A stretch of 40,183 nt of DNA from Guillardia theta CCMP2712 (GCF_000315625.1 NW_005434540.1:138751-178933); one strand, 5' to 3'; positions 21,804-31,638 are shown, counted from the stretch's first letter. The notes: generated by a model from the letters alone, not told the origin. Numbers and translations: made by a program.

Positions 21804-23291
21804 TCAGACGCGCTTGAACTCCACCAGGTACTCAGGGTATGTCTGTCGGCTTTCGTACGCTACAACCTTCTTGTACTTGACCAGGCCACCTCGAACTTGC
21901 CAGCAAAGAGTGAAAGGGAGATCTTTTCAAAAGAGTACTGGGAATTCTTTTCAATAAAGCTCTCTTGATGAACGCCTCCTTGCCCTCATAAAATCACAAG
22001 GCCAATTGCAGCTCTCACCGAACAGAGTCGTTGCTGTTTACCTCTGCACAGGAAGGGACGATCGAGACCAGTCAAATCAAAGCAAAACGTGTGGAGATTG
22101 GCATAGCTCCTCTTCACAATCTACTTTCCTTCACAATCTACTTCTTCACAATCTACTTTCCTTCTCGTTCGGTCTTTTTTCTTGTTTTCGTATCTCTTTT
22201 GATATTCTTAAAGCAATGTCTAGCCGTCAATCTAGCCTTCATATCATTCTCAAACTCTCCAGTTGACTTTTCGTCTCGGTCACTGACTGCAAATTTAATG
22301 GAGACCAGACGCTTTTCCCGCTTTTGGAGAACGAGAGAAAGATTCCATCTCCCATTCCCTCCTCTTCCTCCCCCCCCTCCTCGCGTTCATCAGGATCAGC
22401 CTGTGTGTATAAAAGATCACATAAGAGATCACATAAGAGATCACATATGAGATCACATATGAGATCACATAAGAGAGATCACATATGAGATCACATAAGA
22501 GAGATCACATATGAGATCACATAAGAGATCACATATGAGATCACATAAGAGATCACATATGAGATCACATAAGAGATCACATATGAGATCACATAAGAGA
22601 GATCACATAAGGGATCACATAAGAGATCACATAAGAGATCACATATGAGATCACATAAGAGATCACATATGAGATCACATAAGAGAGATCACATAAGGGA
22701 TCACATAAGAGATCACATAAGAGATCACATATGAGATCACATAAGAGAGATCACATAAGGGATCACATAAGGGATCACATAAGAGAGATCACATAAGAGA
22801 GATCACATATGAGATCACATAAGAGATCACATAAGAGAGATCACATATGAGATCATATATGAGATCACATAAGAGATCATATACGCCTGGTCGAAGGCAG
22901 CGGCATACCTTGAGGAAGATGTATCCCCTCCCAACCGTTTCTATTCGCATCTTCTTCAGGTGCTCTTCCCATTCTAATCTGAAGTCAATGTCAAAATTTT
23001 AATCTTCACTCGCGTAGCCTTTGCCCATTCCTTTCCTGTTTCTCCTCCTCCTCCTCCTCCTCCTCCTCCTCCTCCTTCTCCGTCGCATTTTGATTCATGT
23101 TACTCTTGCTTCTTTCTCTTTCTCTTTGTACTTTGCTAGTTTTGCCTTCTCACCTTTCAACTTTGTTTCCAGCTCGGGCTTCGCTGTATGTCGCAGGCTA
23201 GTGAAATCTTCAACAGGTTGCTTAGCTCAATCCTTCTCTTCTCACCGTGTACATATTCTCCTCCTTGTCTACGTGTACTAAGCACCTCCAT
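21804..23291 (-). CDS. Small orphan protein, 6 exons, satellite-filled intron
   Basis: Exons (minus strand) are 23291-23246, 23207-23154, 22973-22909, 22320-22157, 22106-22042 and 21889-21804; all are phase-consistent with GT-AG, giving 159 aa. The protein starts MEVLSTRRQGGEY. It continues through a charged helix (ELETKLKEWEEHLKKMRIE) and a strand-rich part (GRGYIFLKREKRLVSIKFAV), and ends TYPEYLVEFKRV. I do not recognise it. The ending resembles the YPEYL close of some PARP catalytic domains, but nothing else does. Intron 3 (about 590 bp) consists largely of a GATCACAT-type satellite. The start lies only 86 bp from the methyltransferase stop, so the two may share transcription, or this gene's promoter lies in the other's 3' end. 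Confidence 0.6.
22413..22881. repeat. 12/14-bp GATCACATAAGA satellite
   Basis: Tandem units GATCACATAAGA, GATCACATATGA and GATCACATAAGAGA alternate for about 470 bp. Most units contain GATC, and the ATATGA form contains CATATG. The array sits inside intron 3 of the small orphan gene. Confidence 0.95.
23042..23077. repeat. (CTC)n microsatellite
   Basis: About 12 CTC units in intron 2 of the small orphan gene, where they read as GAG on the coding strand. Confidence 0.9.
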
Positions 23292-23377
23292 CTTCGTCTT
23301 CCACGGCTTTCGCTAAGGGGAGACGATTCGATCAGCCACCTGCTCGTCTGTGAGTGGAGGTCAACCGCACTCGCCCA

Positions 23378-25045
23378 TCACCTTTTCATCCTCTCTGGAA
23401 GGAGGTGAGCACAAAAGATCTCCGTTACAATCGCTACTCTCCCTCCAGCAGCCAGGTGGCGGCTTGCCCCGGTAATGATCCTTTTGAGCACTGCTTCTCC
23501 ATCTTCTCCTCCTGCAACAAGAATCAACCGAATCTGTTTCACTCTCGTGTTCTCATTCCGACCGTCTGCAAAGACGTTATATCGCTTGACCCGCTTTTTA
23601 AGATCAAAAGGAACAGGAACGAAGGGAGGATTCGACAAGATGACGTTAAACCTTCTCTGCGACATCACAACCTCACTTTCAGAGCCTGCATCACGACTGG
23701 TGAGAACGGACGAATCTTTTCCTCACATCAGTCACATCACATTTTCTTTTGAGCATCTACACTTACCCATCTCATGTCCCATCTTCTCGTGAAAGTCATA
23801 GAGATCACCCTGCAAGACCTTCACCCGTGACGCAACTCCGTTGATCATCGCATTGAACCTCGCAAACCGAACGGCCCGTTCATTAATGTCAACACACGTC
23901 ACCTGCTTGCCGTACAGTTTCGCTGCTGCAATCCCTTGGATCCCACTCCCGCAACACAGATCGAGCACTGCCTCCTCTTCCCTGCGAGGAGCATGATGAA
24001 CTAGACCGAGGGAGTCGGGCCCGATGTACATGACTGGCTCTTCTTCCAGCGCGGCAGAGCATGGAGGCATGAGATCTGTCACCATCAGCAGTCCCATGCT
24101 CTCATCTGAGCTCTCTCCTCGTAGCAGAGCAGAGGGGTCGACAGGAAAAATCTGTACATGAGGTACTAACAGTCCTGGGATAGCGGGAGAGGGGCCGACG
24201 AGCGACAACCTCGTCATGGCGGAGAGAACTTGATCGCCAAGAAGCTCTTGCACCTGCTCCACTGGAAGAGAGAGGCCAAGGAGGAGCATGCGGATGATGA
24301 CGTCTAGCTCGTCTCGCGGCGATGTCTGCATGCCAAGCAGATGTGCATGTCGATGGTCGAACCTCCGCCGCAAGTAAAAAGGCCCCGCTGTTTTTGCTCC
24401 AGCAAGCCCGAATCTCTGTTGTACGTTTGCTGCTGTGTACCCGATGCTTGCCAAGAGGTCTCGCAGGACTATAGCGTCTCTTACTGATTTGTTCTCTTCC
24501 TTCTCGTCGACTTTCGATGAGAAATCTCGAAGAGCATCGTTGATCCCCGTTGAAGTCACAAACTTCCCGTCCCACTGCGCCCAATCCGGTCTCAGTGACA
24601 TGGCTATGCTGAAGTGCAGGAGCGCTTTTTGGCGATAGCTTGGATCCCTCTGTGTGAGCAAGGAGGAGATTCTAGCTGCATGAAAGTGACTCGCCGCGTC
24701 TCTAGGATCGGTTTTCAAAATGTCGGCAATCTGATTCAATGCTTCTTCATACCTTCCCTCATCTTCCATCGACAGAGCCTTCACGATTCCTCCATCATCT
24801 TCTAGGCTTCTTTCAGGAGGCTCACGGAGATTTGCGATAATGAGGTTACGCGTCCTTCTTCTGGTCCTGTCATCCCGACCTAGGAAGCATCTCGCGGGCA
24901 AGAAGCAAGATCTTTGAGAACAAGAAAGAGTTGAAGTGGAAGACAGATGCTTATGCAAAGATGGAGAGAAGGAAAATATGGGAGATGTCATCGTCATCGT
25001 CATTATCATCGTCATCCTTCTTATCCGCGTCACAGTGCTTCGCAT
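23378..25045 (-). CDS. HemK-like class I SAM-dependent methyltransferase
   Basis: Exons (minus strand) are 25045-23767, 23685-23563 and 23511-23378; phases close and give 511 aa. The first about 65 residues are Met/Ser/Arg-rich with few acidic residues, like an organelle transit peptide. A TPR-like helical region follows (GRYEEALNQIADILKTDP). The catalytic part has the family order YIGPDSLGLV, then VLDLCCGSGIQGIAAA (SAM motif I), VTCVDINERAV (motif II) and the NPPF active-site motif (VILSNPPFVPVP), then FADGGEDGEAVL. The NPPF motif is typical of methyltransferases acting on planar amino groups, as in PrmC/HemK and RsmC/RlmG relatives. The substrate cannot be told from sequence. Intron 2 is 51 bp, in frame and stop-free; splicing it restores the conserved DGGEDG. 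Targeting to plastid or mitochondrion is inference. Confidence 0.85.
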
Positions 25046-25062
25046 TTTGCATGAAATCAATG

Positions 25063-25115
25063 GTTTAGGGTTTCTAGGTTTTAGGGTTTCTAGTTTAGTT
25101 AGGGTTTAGGGTTTC
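25063..25115. repeat. Degenerate telomeric repeats
   Basis: TTTAGGG units alternating with TTTCTAGG and TTTAGTTAGGG, running into CTGGCGCCAG. This begins 18 bp upstream of the methyltransferase ATG and precedes the diverged leader arrays, so it looks like the left edge of an old subtelomeric module. Confidence 0.75.
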
Positions 25116-25367
25116 TGGCGCCAGTTGTGGTAGTAGTAGTCGATTTTATTAGAATGCTAGATAAGTCGTATCGGGTACCTTCCCGGCCTATTCTAGTCTA
25201 AAGGGTTCTCACGCTTGGCAGAGCGGCCCTTCTTGGATCGCCATTTTTGGCATCCAGGATTCGATCGCTGTTTCGTTGTTTCCAGGCTTGGCGGTTTCCG
25301 TGTAACCGTCTACCTGTCCATTTGTTGCGCTAAGTCCTTGTCCCTTCCCTTCCTGTGGCGCCAGGTA

Positions 25368-25618
25368 TTCCAGGCAGCGACGGGTATCATAAGTTCCAGG
25401 CAGCGACGGGTATCATGTTCCAGGCAGCGACGGGTATCATAAGTTCCAGGCAGCGACGGGTATCATAAGTTCCAGGCAGCGACGGGTATCATAAGTTCCA
25501 GGCAGCGACGGGTATCATAAGTTCCAGGCAGCGACGGGTATCATATTCCAGGCAGCGACGGGTATCATAAGTTCCAGGCAGCGACGGGTATCATATTCCA
25601 GGCAGCGACGGGTATTCC
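25368..25618. repeat. 26-bp leader-type tandem array (type 3)
   Basis: About ten units of GGCAGCGACGGGTATCATAA plus GTTCCA, some lacking the AAG. By core (GCGACGGGTAT...CAGGCA) they are related to the 19-bp arrays at 35970-36170 and 32969-33346. Confidence 0.9.
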
Positions 25619-25765
25619 AGGCACCAGCTGAGCCAGGCACCATCGCCGGGTATTCCAGGCACCAGCCAGGCACCAGCGCCGGGTATTCCAGGCACCAGCG
25701 CCGGGTATTCCAGGCACCAGCGCCGGTATCCAAGTTCCAGGCACCAGCGCCGGGTATTCCCGGCA
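25619..25765. repeat. 22-bp leader-type tandem array (type 4)
   Basis: Units of GCGCCGGGTATTCCAGGCAC plus CA, with partial copies. The core matches the GCGCCGGTTATTTCAGGCA units upstream of copy B. It ends in GGCACCATGGCTGCACGCG exactly like the other modules. Confidence 0.9.
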
Positions 25766-25767
25766 CC

Positions 25768-26118
25768 ATGGCTGCACGCGCGGTGTAGGCCCCCGGAAGC
25801 CGCCAGGGCGCGAAGGAAGCTGCGAGCAAGAGGTTCGTATAGTACAAACAGCTTTCTAAGCCTGAATGGTTCGCAACATGCTGTATCGGAGATCATGCCA
25901 ATACACGCTTAAGGGCGAGCTTGTGGATGCCTCTGTCTTCGCGAAGCGTTCTGGCAGGGAAGAGAGGACTTCGCGATGCTCACATGTACAGCTGTGAACT
26001 TGCGACCATCGATCGTGACGAAACCTTTCTGGCCCAGCGACCAGCATGCCTGCCAGCGGCTGGAGTTGTACCGCTGCCAGGGACTGGCGGTACGCCGGTA
26101 CATGCCAGTGAGCATTTA
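25768..26118. pseudogene. Scrambled, partly inverted relic of the subtelomeric gene family
   Basis: 25768-25920 matches the leader and 5' end of the family (six-codon mini-ORF, GAAGCTGCGAGCAAGAGG, GCTGTATCGGAGATCATGCC) but has lost the main ATG. Short blocks from further inside follow (GGATGCCTCTGTC, TTCGCGAAGCG, CTGGCAGGGAAGAGAGGACT). From about 25979 the homology is inverted. The minus strand there reads fragments equivalent to SLAAVQLQPLAGMLVAG, GQKGF and IDGRKFTAVHVS of the intact protein, with material between them deleted. No intact reading frame remains. Confidence 0.85.
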
Positions 26119-26430
26119 GAACGCGTGACAAACTCGCCCGGCAGAAAAAAGCAAATTTTGTGAATTAGCTGTTTTCGATCGCACAAAAAACAATGAATAT
26201 AGCTCTGATGATCCAGTTTTCACTATCTGAAGTTCGATTAAGTACCTATGATTCAATTCTAGTCCTTCATACAACCGTTTCACACTGCGCGACATGGCTG
26301 CAAGCACTTTCATGGCGATTTCCCAGATTTTGTCATCTTCAAGTTGTCTTATCTCAGCAATGGATGGGTCTCTTCTTGTGCGGTTTTCATCAACGGAACG
26401 TGCCCGTCCTCCTCTTTCGTATGCCACCAT
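26116..26430 (-). CDS. Hypothetical protein, possibly truncated at the relic junction
   Basis: A 104-codon minus-strand frame starts with ATG at 26430. It encodes a charged, helix-rich N-terminal part (ENRTRRDPSIAEIRQLEDDK then IWEIAMKVLAAMSRSVKRL). The last residues run into the rearranged subtelomeric relic, so the original 3' end may be lost. I do not recognise it. The opposite frames are less codon-like. Confidence 0.35.
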   Translation of the reverse strand: MVAYERGGRARSVDENRTRRDPSIAEIRQLEDDKIWEIAMKVLAAMSRSVKRLYEGLELNHRYLIELQIVKTGSSELYSLFFVRSKTANSQNLLFSAGRVCHAF

Positions 26431-26514
26431 TTTCGCGCCCTCTCCGTTTCGGAAGATGCTGTATGAGGGTCTTCAAATCAGGGCCCGAAAGGCCCTCAAG
26501 GGGCCCTGTGTCCC

Positions 26515-26614
26515 NNNNNNNNNNNNNNNNNNNNNNNNNNNNNNNNNNNNNNNNNNNNNNNNNNNNNNNNNNNNNNNNNNNNNNNNNNNNNNNNNNNNNN
26601 NNNNNNNNNNNNNN
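26515..26614. other. Assembly gap (100 N)
   Basis: Exactly 100 undetermined bases, a conventional scaffold-gap length. True distance and continuity between the gene-rich left part and the subtelomeric right part are therefore unproven. Confidence 0.98.
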
Positions 26615-26636
26615 AGGGAGAGCGAGCGAGCGAGTG

Positions 26637-26835
26637 AGAGAAAAACTGAGAGACAGAGACAGAGGCAGAGGCAGAGACAGAGACAGAGACAGAGACAGAG
26701 ACAGAGACAGAGACAGAGACAGAGACAGAGACAGAGCAGAGACCGAGCAGAGCAGAGCAGAGACAGAGACAGAGACAGAGACAGAGACAGAGACAGAGGC
26801 AGAGGCAGCTTCGCCCGAATTACTGTCAGGCAGAG
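26637..26835. repeat. (GAGACA)n-type hexanucleotide repeat
   Basis: AGAGAC units with GAGGCA and GAGCAGA variants abut the assembly gap and probably caused it. Frames through it (Arg/Asp or Glu/Thr) are artefacts. Confidence 0.9.
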
Positions 26836-26939
26836 GCAGAGGCAGATGGGATTACAGGCAACGTCCACGTCAAACAAGCCTTCTTGTCAAGCCTAAGTTT
26901 GCTCTTTGCCAGCAGGGGGGAAAGTGCGTCTTGGGTGCC

Positions 26940-29348
26940 ATGTCGCTCGTGTCGCCTCTTGGATTCCTTTGGTTGAGCTCAATTATCATTTCGAGCTCAG
27001 AGGTAGGCATAATCCTCAGTGCTAGATAAAAGCTTTTTGAACTTGTGTTGTTACTGCAGGGATTGTGTTGCCTTCAGTGGACTCGGTTCCATCGCGAGCA
27101 GAGTGCTGTTTGTCAGCGCTCTTGTCTTGGGATACGGGGAGGAAATGATGGCGGAGATGAGAAGAACGCTTCTGTTCAAGAGGGAGCTCCACACATGTTG
27201 AGTGTCTATGACATAGCCATTGACGCTGCAGATAAGAATTGCAAAAAATTAAGAAAACAATTCACAAATGCCGTCATGCAGGGGAGCTCCAACATTCTTG
27301 ATCTCGAGATTCTGACAAAGCAGGACGAAGGGATCGAGGGGGTGCAATCAGAAATCGAGGGAGAACAACAAGAGAGGAAAATTGAAGAGATCGGAGATGT
27401 ACAACAAGAGATCAAAGGTGTACAAAAAGAGATCAAAGGTGTACAAAAAGAGATCAAAGGTGTACAAAAAGAGATCAAAGGTGTACAAAAAGAGATCAAA
27501 GGTGTACAAAAAGAGATCAAAGGTGTGTTGACAAGGATGGACGATCAAAATGACCCAACGCTGAAGGAGGCAAGAAGCAGCTTGTAGAGGACAAGAAGCA
27601 GCTTGTAGAGGACAAGAAGCAGCTTGTAGAGGACAAGAAGCAGCTTGTAGCGTACCAGCAGCAGCTTGTAGCGTACCAGCAGCGGCTTTTAGACAGGGAG
27701 AAGCTGCTTTTGGACAAGGATAAGCAGGTTGAGAGGCTTATTCCACGTCCTGTGCAACTTAGAGACAGTGTGTCAAGACCTGAAGGTGAAACAGAATTGA
27801 ATGTGGCTATCATGGGTACTAACAGGACTGATGCTAGTTGGCATGCTAAGTTTCTTGAAAGATCTCTGGACTACCGCATGCGCAGGAAAGGTTTTATTGG
27901 CTAATGAATACGTCAGCTTCTCCGCATGCTTAGGAGGCCACAAGACACTTGGAAACAAGCTCTTCATACGAGAGTGCTACTTGGAGATGAGGCGGGTGAT
28001 TGCAATGGAATTCGATTTGGACCCAGAGACTCTCAAGGACAAGGAGTCGACACAAACATGCGATCCAATGATCCTCACAGGTACTCCAGGGATCGGGAAG
28101 TCCTGCTTTGCATACTTCTTACTTCTTCAGCTTCTCCGGCCTGGTGAGCAAGTAGTGTATCAGATAGGGCGTGATTATTGGTACTTCGATGGCGAAGCAT
28201 GGGGCCTGATCGTAGATAAATCTGCAGCGCAACACTTTGTTCGAACGTTTAGGGGCTGGTATATCTGTGACCTGTACAGAGACGAGGGGAAGTATGTGAG
28301 ATCACAATCCGCGAAAAGCATCATAATTTCTTCACCGAAGCTTGGAAAGTTTAAGGACATTTTGAATCATGGATCGCAGCGATATTTCTTGCCGTTGTGG
28401 TCAGACGAGGAGATGTCACTCTTCATCGATATGCACAGGAATCGTATTAACGTCAGTGAAGCAGAGAAGATCATAGAGGATTGGGGCAATGTGCCTAGAA
28501 ACATCGTCGTGAAACCTTTAGAGACACTTCAGCAGGCTATTGCGGGATTAGATTCAGTGTCATCTCTCAAGAGGAAGATGGATGCAGCAGTGAATGAAGA
28601 CCTGAGGATGCCGTCGAAGCTGATTCACATTTCCCCCAGCACTGACTACAGATCGTTTACCGCTCGAATATGCTCGACGAAGGCCGCGACGATGATATTT
28701 CAGGCCCTTGTGAAAAGCGACTGGGATCATGTTGTCGACTTTGCTTTTTCGAGTCCTAATTCTGGCTATGAGTCAGCAGCAGGTGTAGCTTTTGAACACG
28801 TTGCGCATGAGGTGCTGAAGGGAGGAGGAATATACAATCTGCGAAGGCTGGAGAAGGATAAGGGCGGGCGATGGAAACGGGTCGAAAAGCTGAGCTTGAA
28901 TAGATCGCAACCGTACATTGAATTTGCGTCATCAATCAGAGACTTGGAGGAGTGGGTGATCATGCCGAATGCATACTGTAAGCCAAAGGCGTTAAACCTC
29001 GCTTGCATGGATGCGCTGTCATTGTCTGCTAGCGGGGTTCTCTACATGTTCCAGATAACACGGGCGGGGAAACATCCTATCAAAGTGGATTCATTACTCA
29101 GCATCTTGAAAGCTCTGCGAGCCAAGAACAAGTTTGAGAGGGTAAACTTTGTGTTCGTGGTACCTTCAGGGCATGAGGAAATGCCCTGCTGGGGACGAGA
29201 TCAAGGCTTCGCATCTCAGGGAGTGAAGGCAAGCCAGGAGCAGGAGAGTGAAATGAGGGGAGTCATTCAGTATATCATGATGCTTTCGAAGGAGGATGCG
29301 ATGCGGAGGCCAAAGGGATGGATAAATTTCGCTCCGCAACATACGTAG
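26940..29348 (+). CDS. Crinkler/RHS-type protein: coiled coil + P-loop NTPase + nuclease-like domain
   Basis: Exons are 26940-27002, 27060-27522, 27567-27836 and 27886-29348; introns of 57, 44 and 49 bp are all phase-consistent, giving 752 aa. A shorter start at 27195 is possible. Exon 1 encodes a signal-peptide-like stretch (GFLWLSSIIISSS). Residues near 100-200 are heptad repeats: six EIKGVQK-type units, then KKQLVED and AYQQQLV units. A P-loop follows at about 330 (GTPGIGKS), with the YFLLLQLL helix and SAKSIIISSP typical of RHS/CRN NTPases. The C-terminal part (FEHVAHEVL about 568, CMDAL about 638, FQITRAGKHPI about 654, FVFVVPSG) fits the restriction-endonuclease-like effector fold described for CRN/RHS proteins. 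These families are linked to transposons, conflict and secreted effectors. Function here is inference. Confidence 0.8.
27400..27522 (+). repeat. 21-bp coding minisatellite (heptads EIKGVQK)
   Basis: Six near-identical 21-bp units at the end of exon 2 of the Crinkler-like gene, each encoding one seven-residue heptad. The exon ends inside the last unit. Confidence 0.95.
27567..27690 (+). repeat. 21-bp coding minisatellite (heptads KKQLVED/AYQQQLV)
   Basis: Tandem 21-bp units at the start of exon 3 of the Crinkler-like gene, first the KKQLVED type, then the AYQQ type. The sequence differs from the preceding array, but the seven-residue period is the same. Confidence 0.9.
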
Positions 29349-29411
29349 TCAATCGCAAGAGCAGCGCCAAGGGAGCAGTTGGAATCTGGGAGGACGCGAC
29401 AGAAGCAGAGA

Positions 29412-29660
29412 ACTTTAGAATCGTCAGAATTCAAGATTGTGCTTCCAAGACTTTAGAATCGTCAGAATTCAAGATTGTGCTTCCAAGACTTTAGAATCGT
29501 CAGAATTCAAGATTGTGCTTCCAAGACTTTAGAATCGTCAGAATTCAAGATTGTGCTTCCAAGACTTTAGAATCGTCAGAATTCAAGATTGTGCTTCCAA
29601 GACTTTAGAATCGTCAGAATTCAAGATTGTGCTTCCAAGACTTTAGAATCGTCAGAATTC
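29412..29660. repeat. 38-bp tandem repeat, 6 full copies plus partial
   Basis: The unit begins ACTTTAGAATCGTCAGAATT and ends CAAGATTGTGCTTCCAAG. Starts fall at 29412, 29450, 29488, 29526, 29564, 29602 and 29640 (partial). Copies look identical, implying recent expansion. The array lies 63 bp after the Crinkler-like stop and may be in its 3' UTR. Confidence 0.97.
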
Positions 29661-30219
29661 CTGTTTTGCAATTATAGGCGATCTTTGCGTTGGAGATGAG
29701 GACATTCGTCACGATGCTGTAGAAGCTTGCTCGAATAGATAAACGACACACATGGCCATCATGACTCTATCTCCTACGATTCAACTGAACCTGTCGCCTT
29801 CCGCAGTGAGATGACTAGACGCTATCCAATAGACTCTTCCACTGACAAACCGTGCTGGCAATTCGCAGATGGAAGTTTGTTTTGCGATGATGGTGTTTGA
29901 TGGTGTTGTATACACAACCTTGCGTAAGACGTTGAGCTCAGATGATCTTAGGATCTCTGTTTATAAAGCACACACAGTCATCAGATCAGCAGCATCAGAG
30001 CAGCTGTCTGGCATCGTCATCCTATTTCCCTACGCTACGCCCAAGGGGGTCCGGTATGAGTCCAGAATACAACATCGCTCCCACTGCGAGACGACAAGAA
30101 GGTCCTCCTGTCGTTGACTTCGCTCAGCAGAATCTTGAGTTAAGGATCTGCAGAGGAAGAGGAAGAAGAGCGGCGGGAAGGTGACGCTTGAGCTAGTAAA
30201 GAAGATTCAAATTGTTGAA
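29661..30219. other. Spacer between Crinkler-like gene and retroelement
   Basis: Contains one plus-strand frame with ATG at 29869 and 82 codons (MEVCFAMMVFDGVVYTTLRK...) of unknown nature, possibly a stray exon. I do not call it a gene. The retroelement's 3' flank or LTR should lie here, but I could not define an LTR. Confidence 0.45.
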
Positions 30220-31465
30220 TTAAATCACGAATACCAAAGATTTCTTGGTAAGTTCAGAAGCTGATTTCCAGGAATGATCAGCTGGATTAGGATAGCCTTT
30301 CCAATGAACAAGATATTGGATACCACGACCACGTTGACGTTTGTCGAGAATCTGTTCCACTTCGTATTCGAGTCCTTGAGCTGTCGAAAGAGAATCCGGT
30401 CGATCGACGCGAAGCTCGAAGTTGGGATCGCGATGGCGGAGCCACTTGAGGTTGAAGACGCTGTGTTCAAGATGACGAAAGCGATCTGTCAGTTCTAGAT
30501 GAACAGTGTTGTCAGAAACAAAGGAGAGGATCTTGAAGGGACCAATAAAACGAGGGCGGAGCTTGGGGAAGCTGTCGGTAATTGGAATATTCGTCGTTGA
30601 GAGCCACACGAGATCGCCGACGTTGAAACTGTGAGGGCGACGGTGTTGGTCAAGGGTCTGTTCAGTTGAACGAGCCATGTGATCGAGGGCATCGCGAGCG
30701 GCTTCCATGTGCACTTGGATGGCTTCGCGAATGTCGTCAGGATCGTCAGACGAGTTGGAAAGGTTAGGAAGAGCCAGTTGAATTTTGACGTTGCGGCCAT
30801 AAATGATCTCGAATGGCGCAAGGCCTGTTGAACGTTTGATGGAAGAATTGTAATGCATCTCGAAGAGAGGAAGAAATCTGTCCCAGTCATGGTTGACGCG
30901 ATTTCGAGAACGAGCTGAAGAAGAAGAATTGGCTGACGTTGGCGTGGAGGATGAATCAACGTGGAAGACGCAAAGAAACCAATCATCCTCGTCGGTGTCT
31001 TGTTGTTGAGAAGCAAAAACGTCGGTCAATGACAGGAAAGTAACTTGCGCAAAGGAGTGGGGAGCTGTAAGGGAATTGAGGGGAACCATTTCACATGTCG
31101 GAAGACGGACGAGTTGTTGTTTGTTGGAAATTTCAATCCATACTTCACGGGTGCGGGCATGAAAAACAAGTCCATATCGAGTTTGCCAAGTAAGGGAAAG
31201 GATACATGTAGATAATGTAGAAGGCAGCACATTGAAATGATCGGTAAATGAATGTTTGCCAATTGAATAAGTAAGAGAAATAGTGCCGAGAGTCTGTAAG
31301 TGAACTCCATTGGCAACACAGACAGGGATACGAATAGAGCTGTCAATAGCGGATAAGGGAATATGCAAACGATCGAGGAGGGCGGTCGAAATAACATCGA
31401 CGGCAGCGCCACCATCGAGAAGTGCTGTAAAATGATAAGGGTCAGCATCGGGCGATATAGATCAG
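30220..31465 (-). pseudogene. Ty3/gypsy chromovirus remnant: protease joined to integrase C-terminus and chromodomain
   Basis: One open minus-strand frame. Its 5' part resembles a retroviral-type aspartic protease (FTALLDGGAAVDVIS, with DGG where DTG/DSG is usual). It then passes without any reverse transcriptase, RNase H or integrase catalytic core into the integrase C-terminal part (MHYNSSIKRSTGLAPFEIIY) and the GPY/F module (RPRFIGPFKILSF). A chromodomain closes it (LEYEVEQILDKRQRG, YLVHWKGYP, HSWKSASEL). The chromodomain identifies a chromovirus. The missing middle shows a large internal deletion that happens to keep the frame open. Non-autonomous at best. Confidence 0.85.
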
Positions 31466-31638
31466 CAAGTCACGGGAAATTTGATAAGATCAGTGACTAG
31501 CGATGCTGAATTTTGCAGAACGGAAGGGGACGGAGTTTCAGCTGAGAAGATAAAATGAGAGCACAGCTGGGGTTCCGTAGAAGAAGAGGGCATGCTCGTC
31601 GTCCAACTGCGGGAACCGAGAGCATGACCTGCGGTACC

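Noticed and set aside
21804-21889. C-terminal end of a PARP catalytic domain (YPEYLVEF)
   Set aside because: The spliced protein is only 159 aa and lacks any other PARP motif.
22413-22881. CRISPR-like array
   Set aside because: Units are contiguous and there are no unique spacers; this is a satellite in eukaryotic DNA. The same applies to the 19-bp leader arrays.
26193-27029. Plus-strand ORF crossing the assembly gap
   Set aside because: It includes the 100 N and the GAGACA repeat; only the last part (from 26940) is used, as exon 1 of the Crinkler-like gene.
27523-27566. Frameshift in the Crinkler-like gene
   Set aside because: A 44-bp GT-AG intron restores the frame with correct phase, so no lesion is needed; the same holds for 27837-27885.
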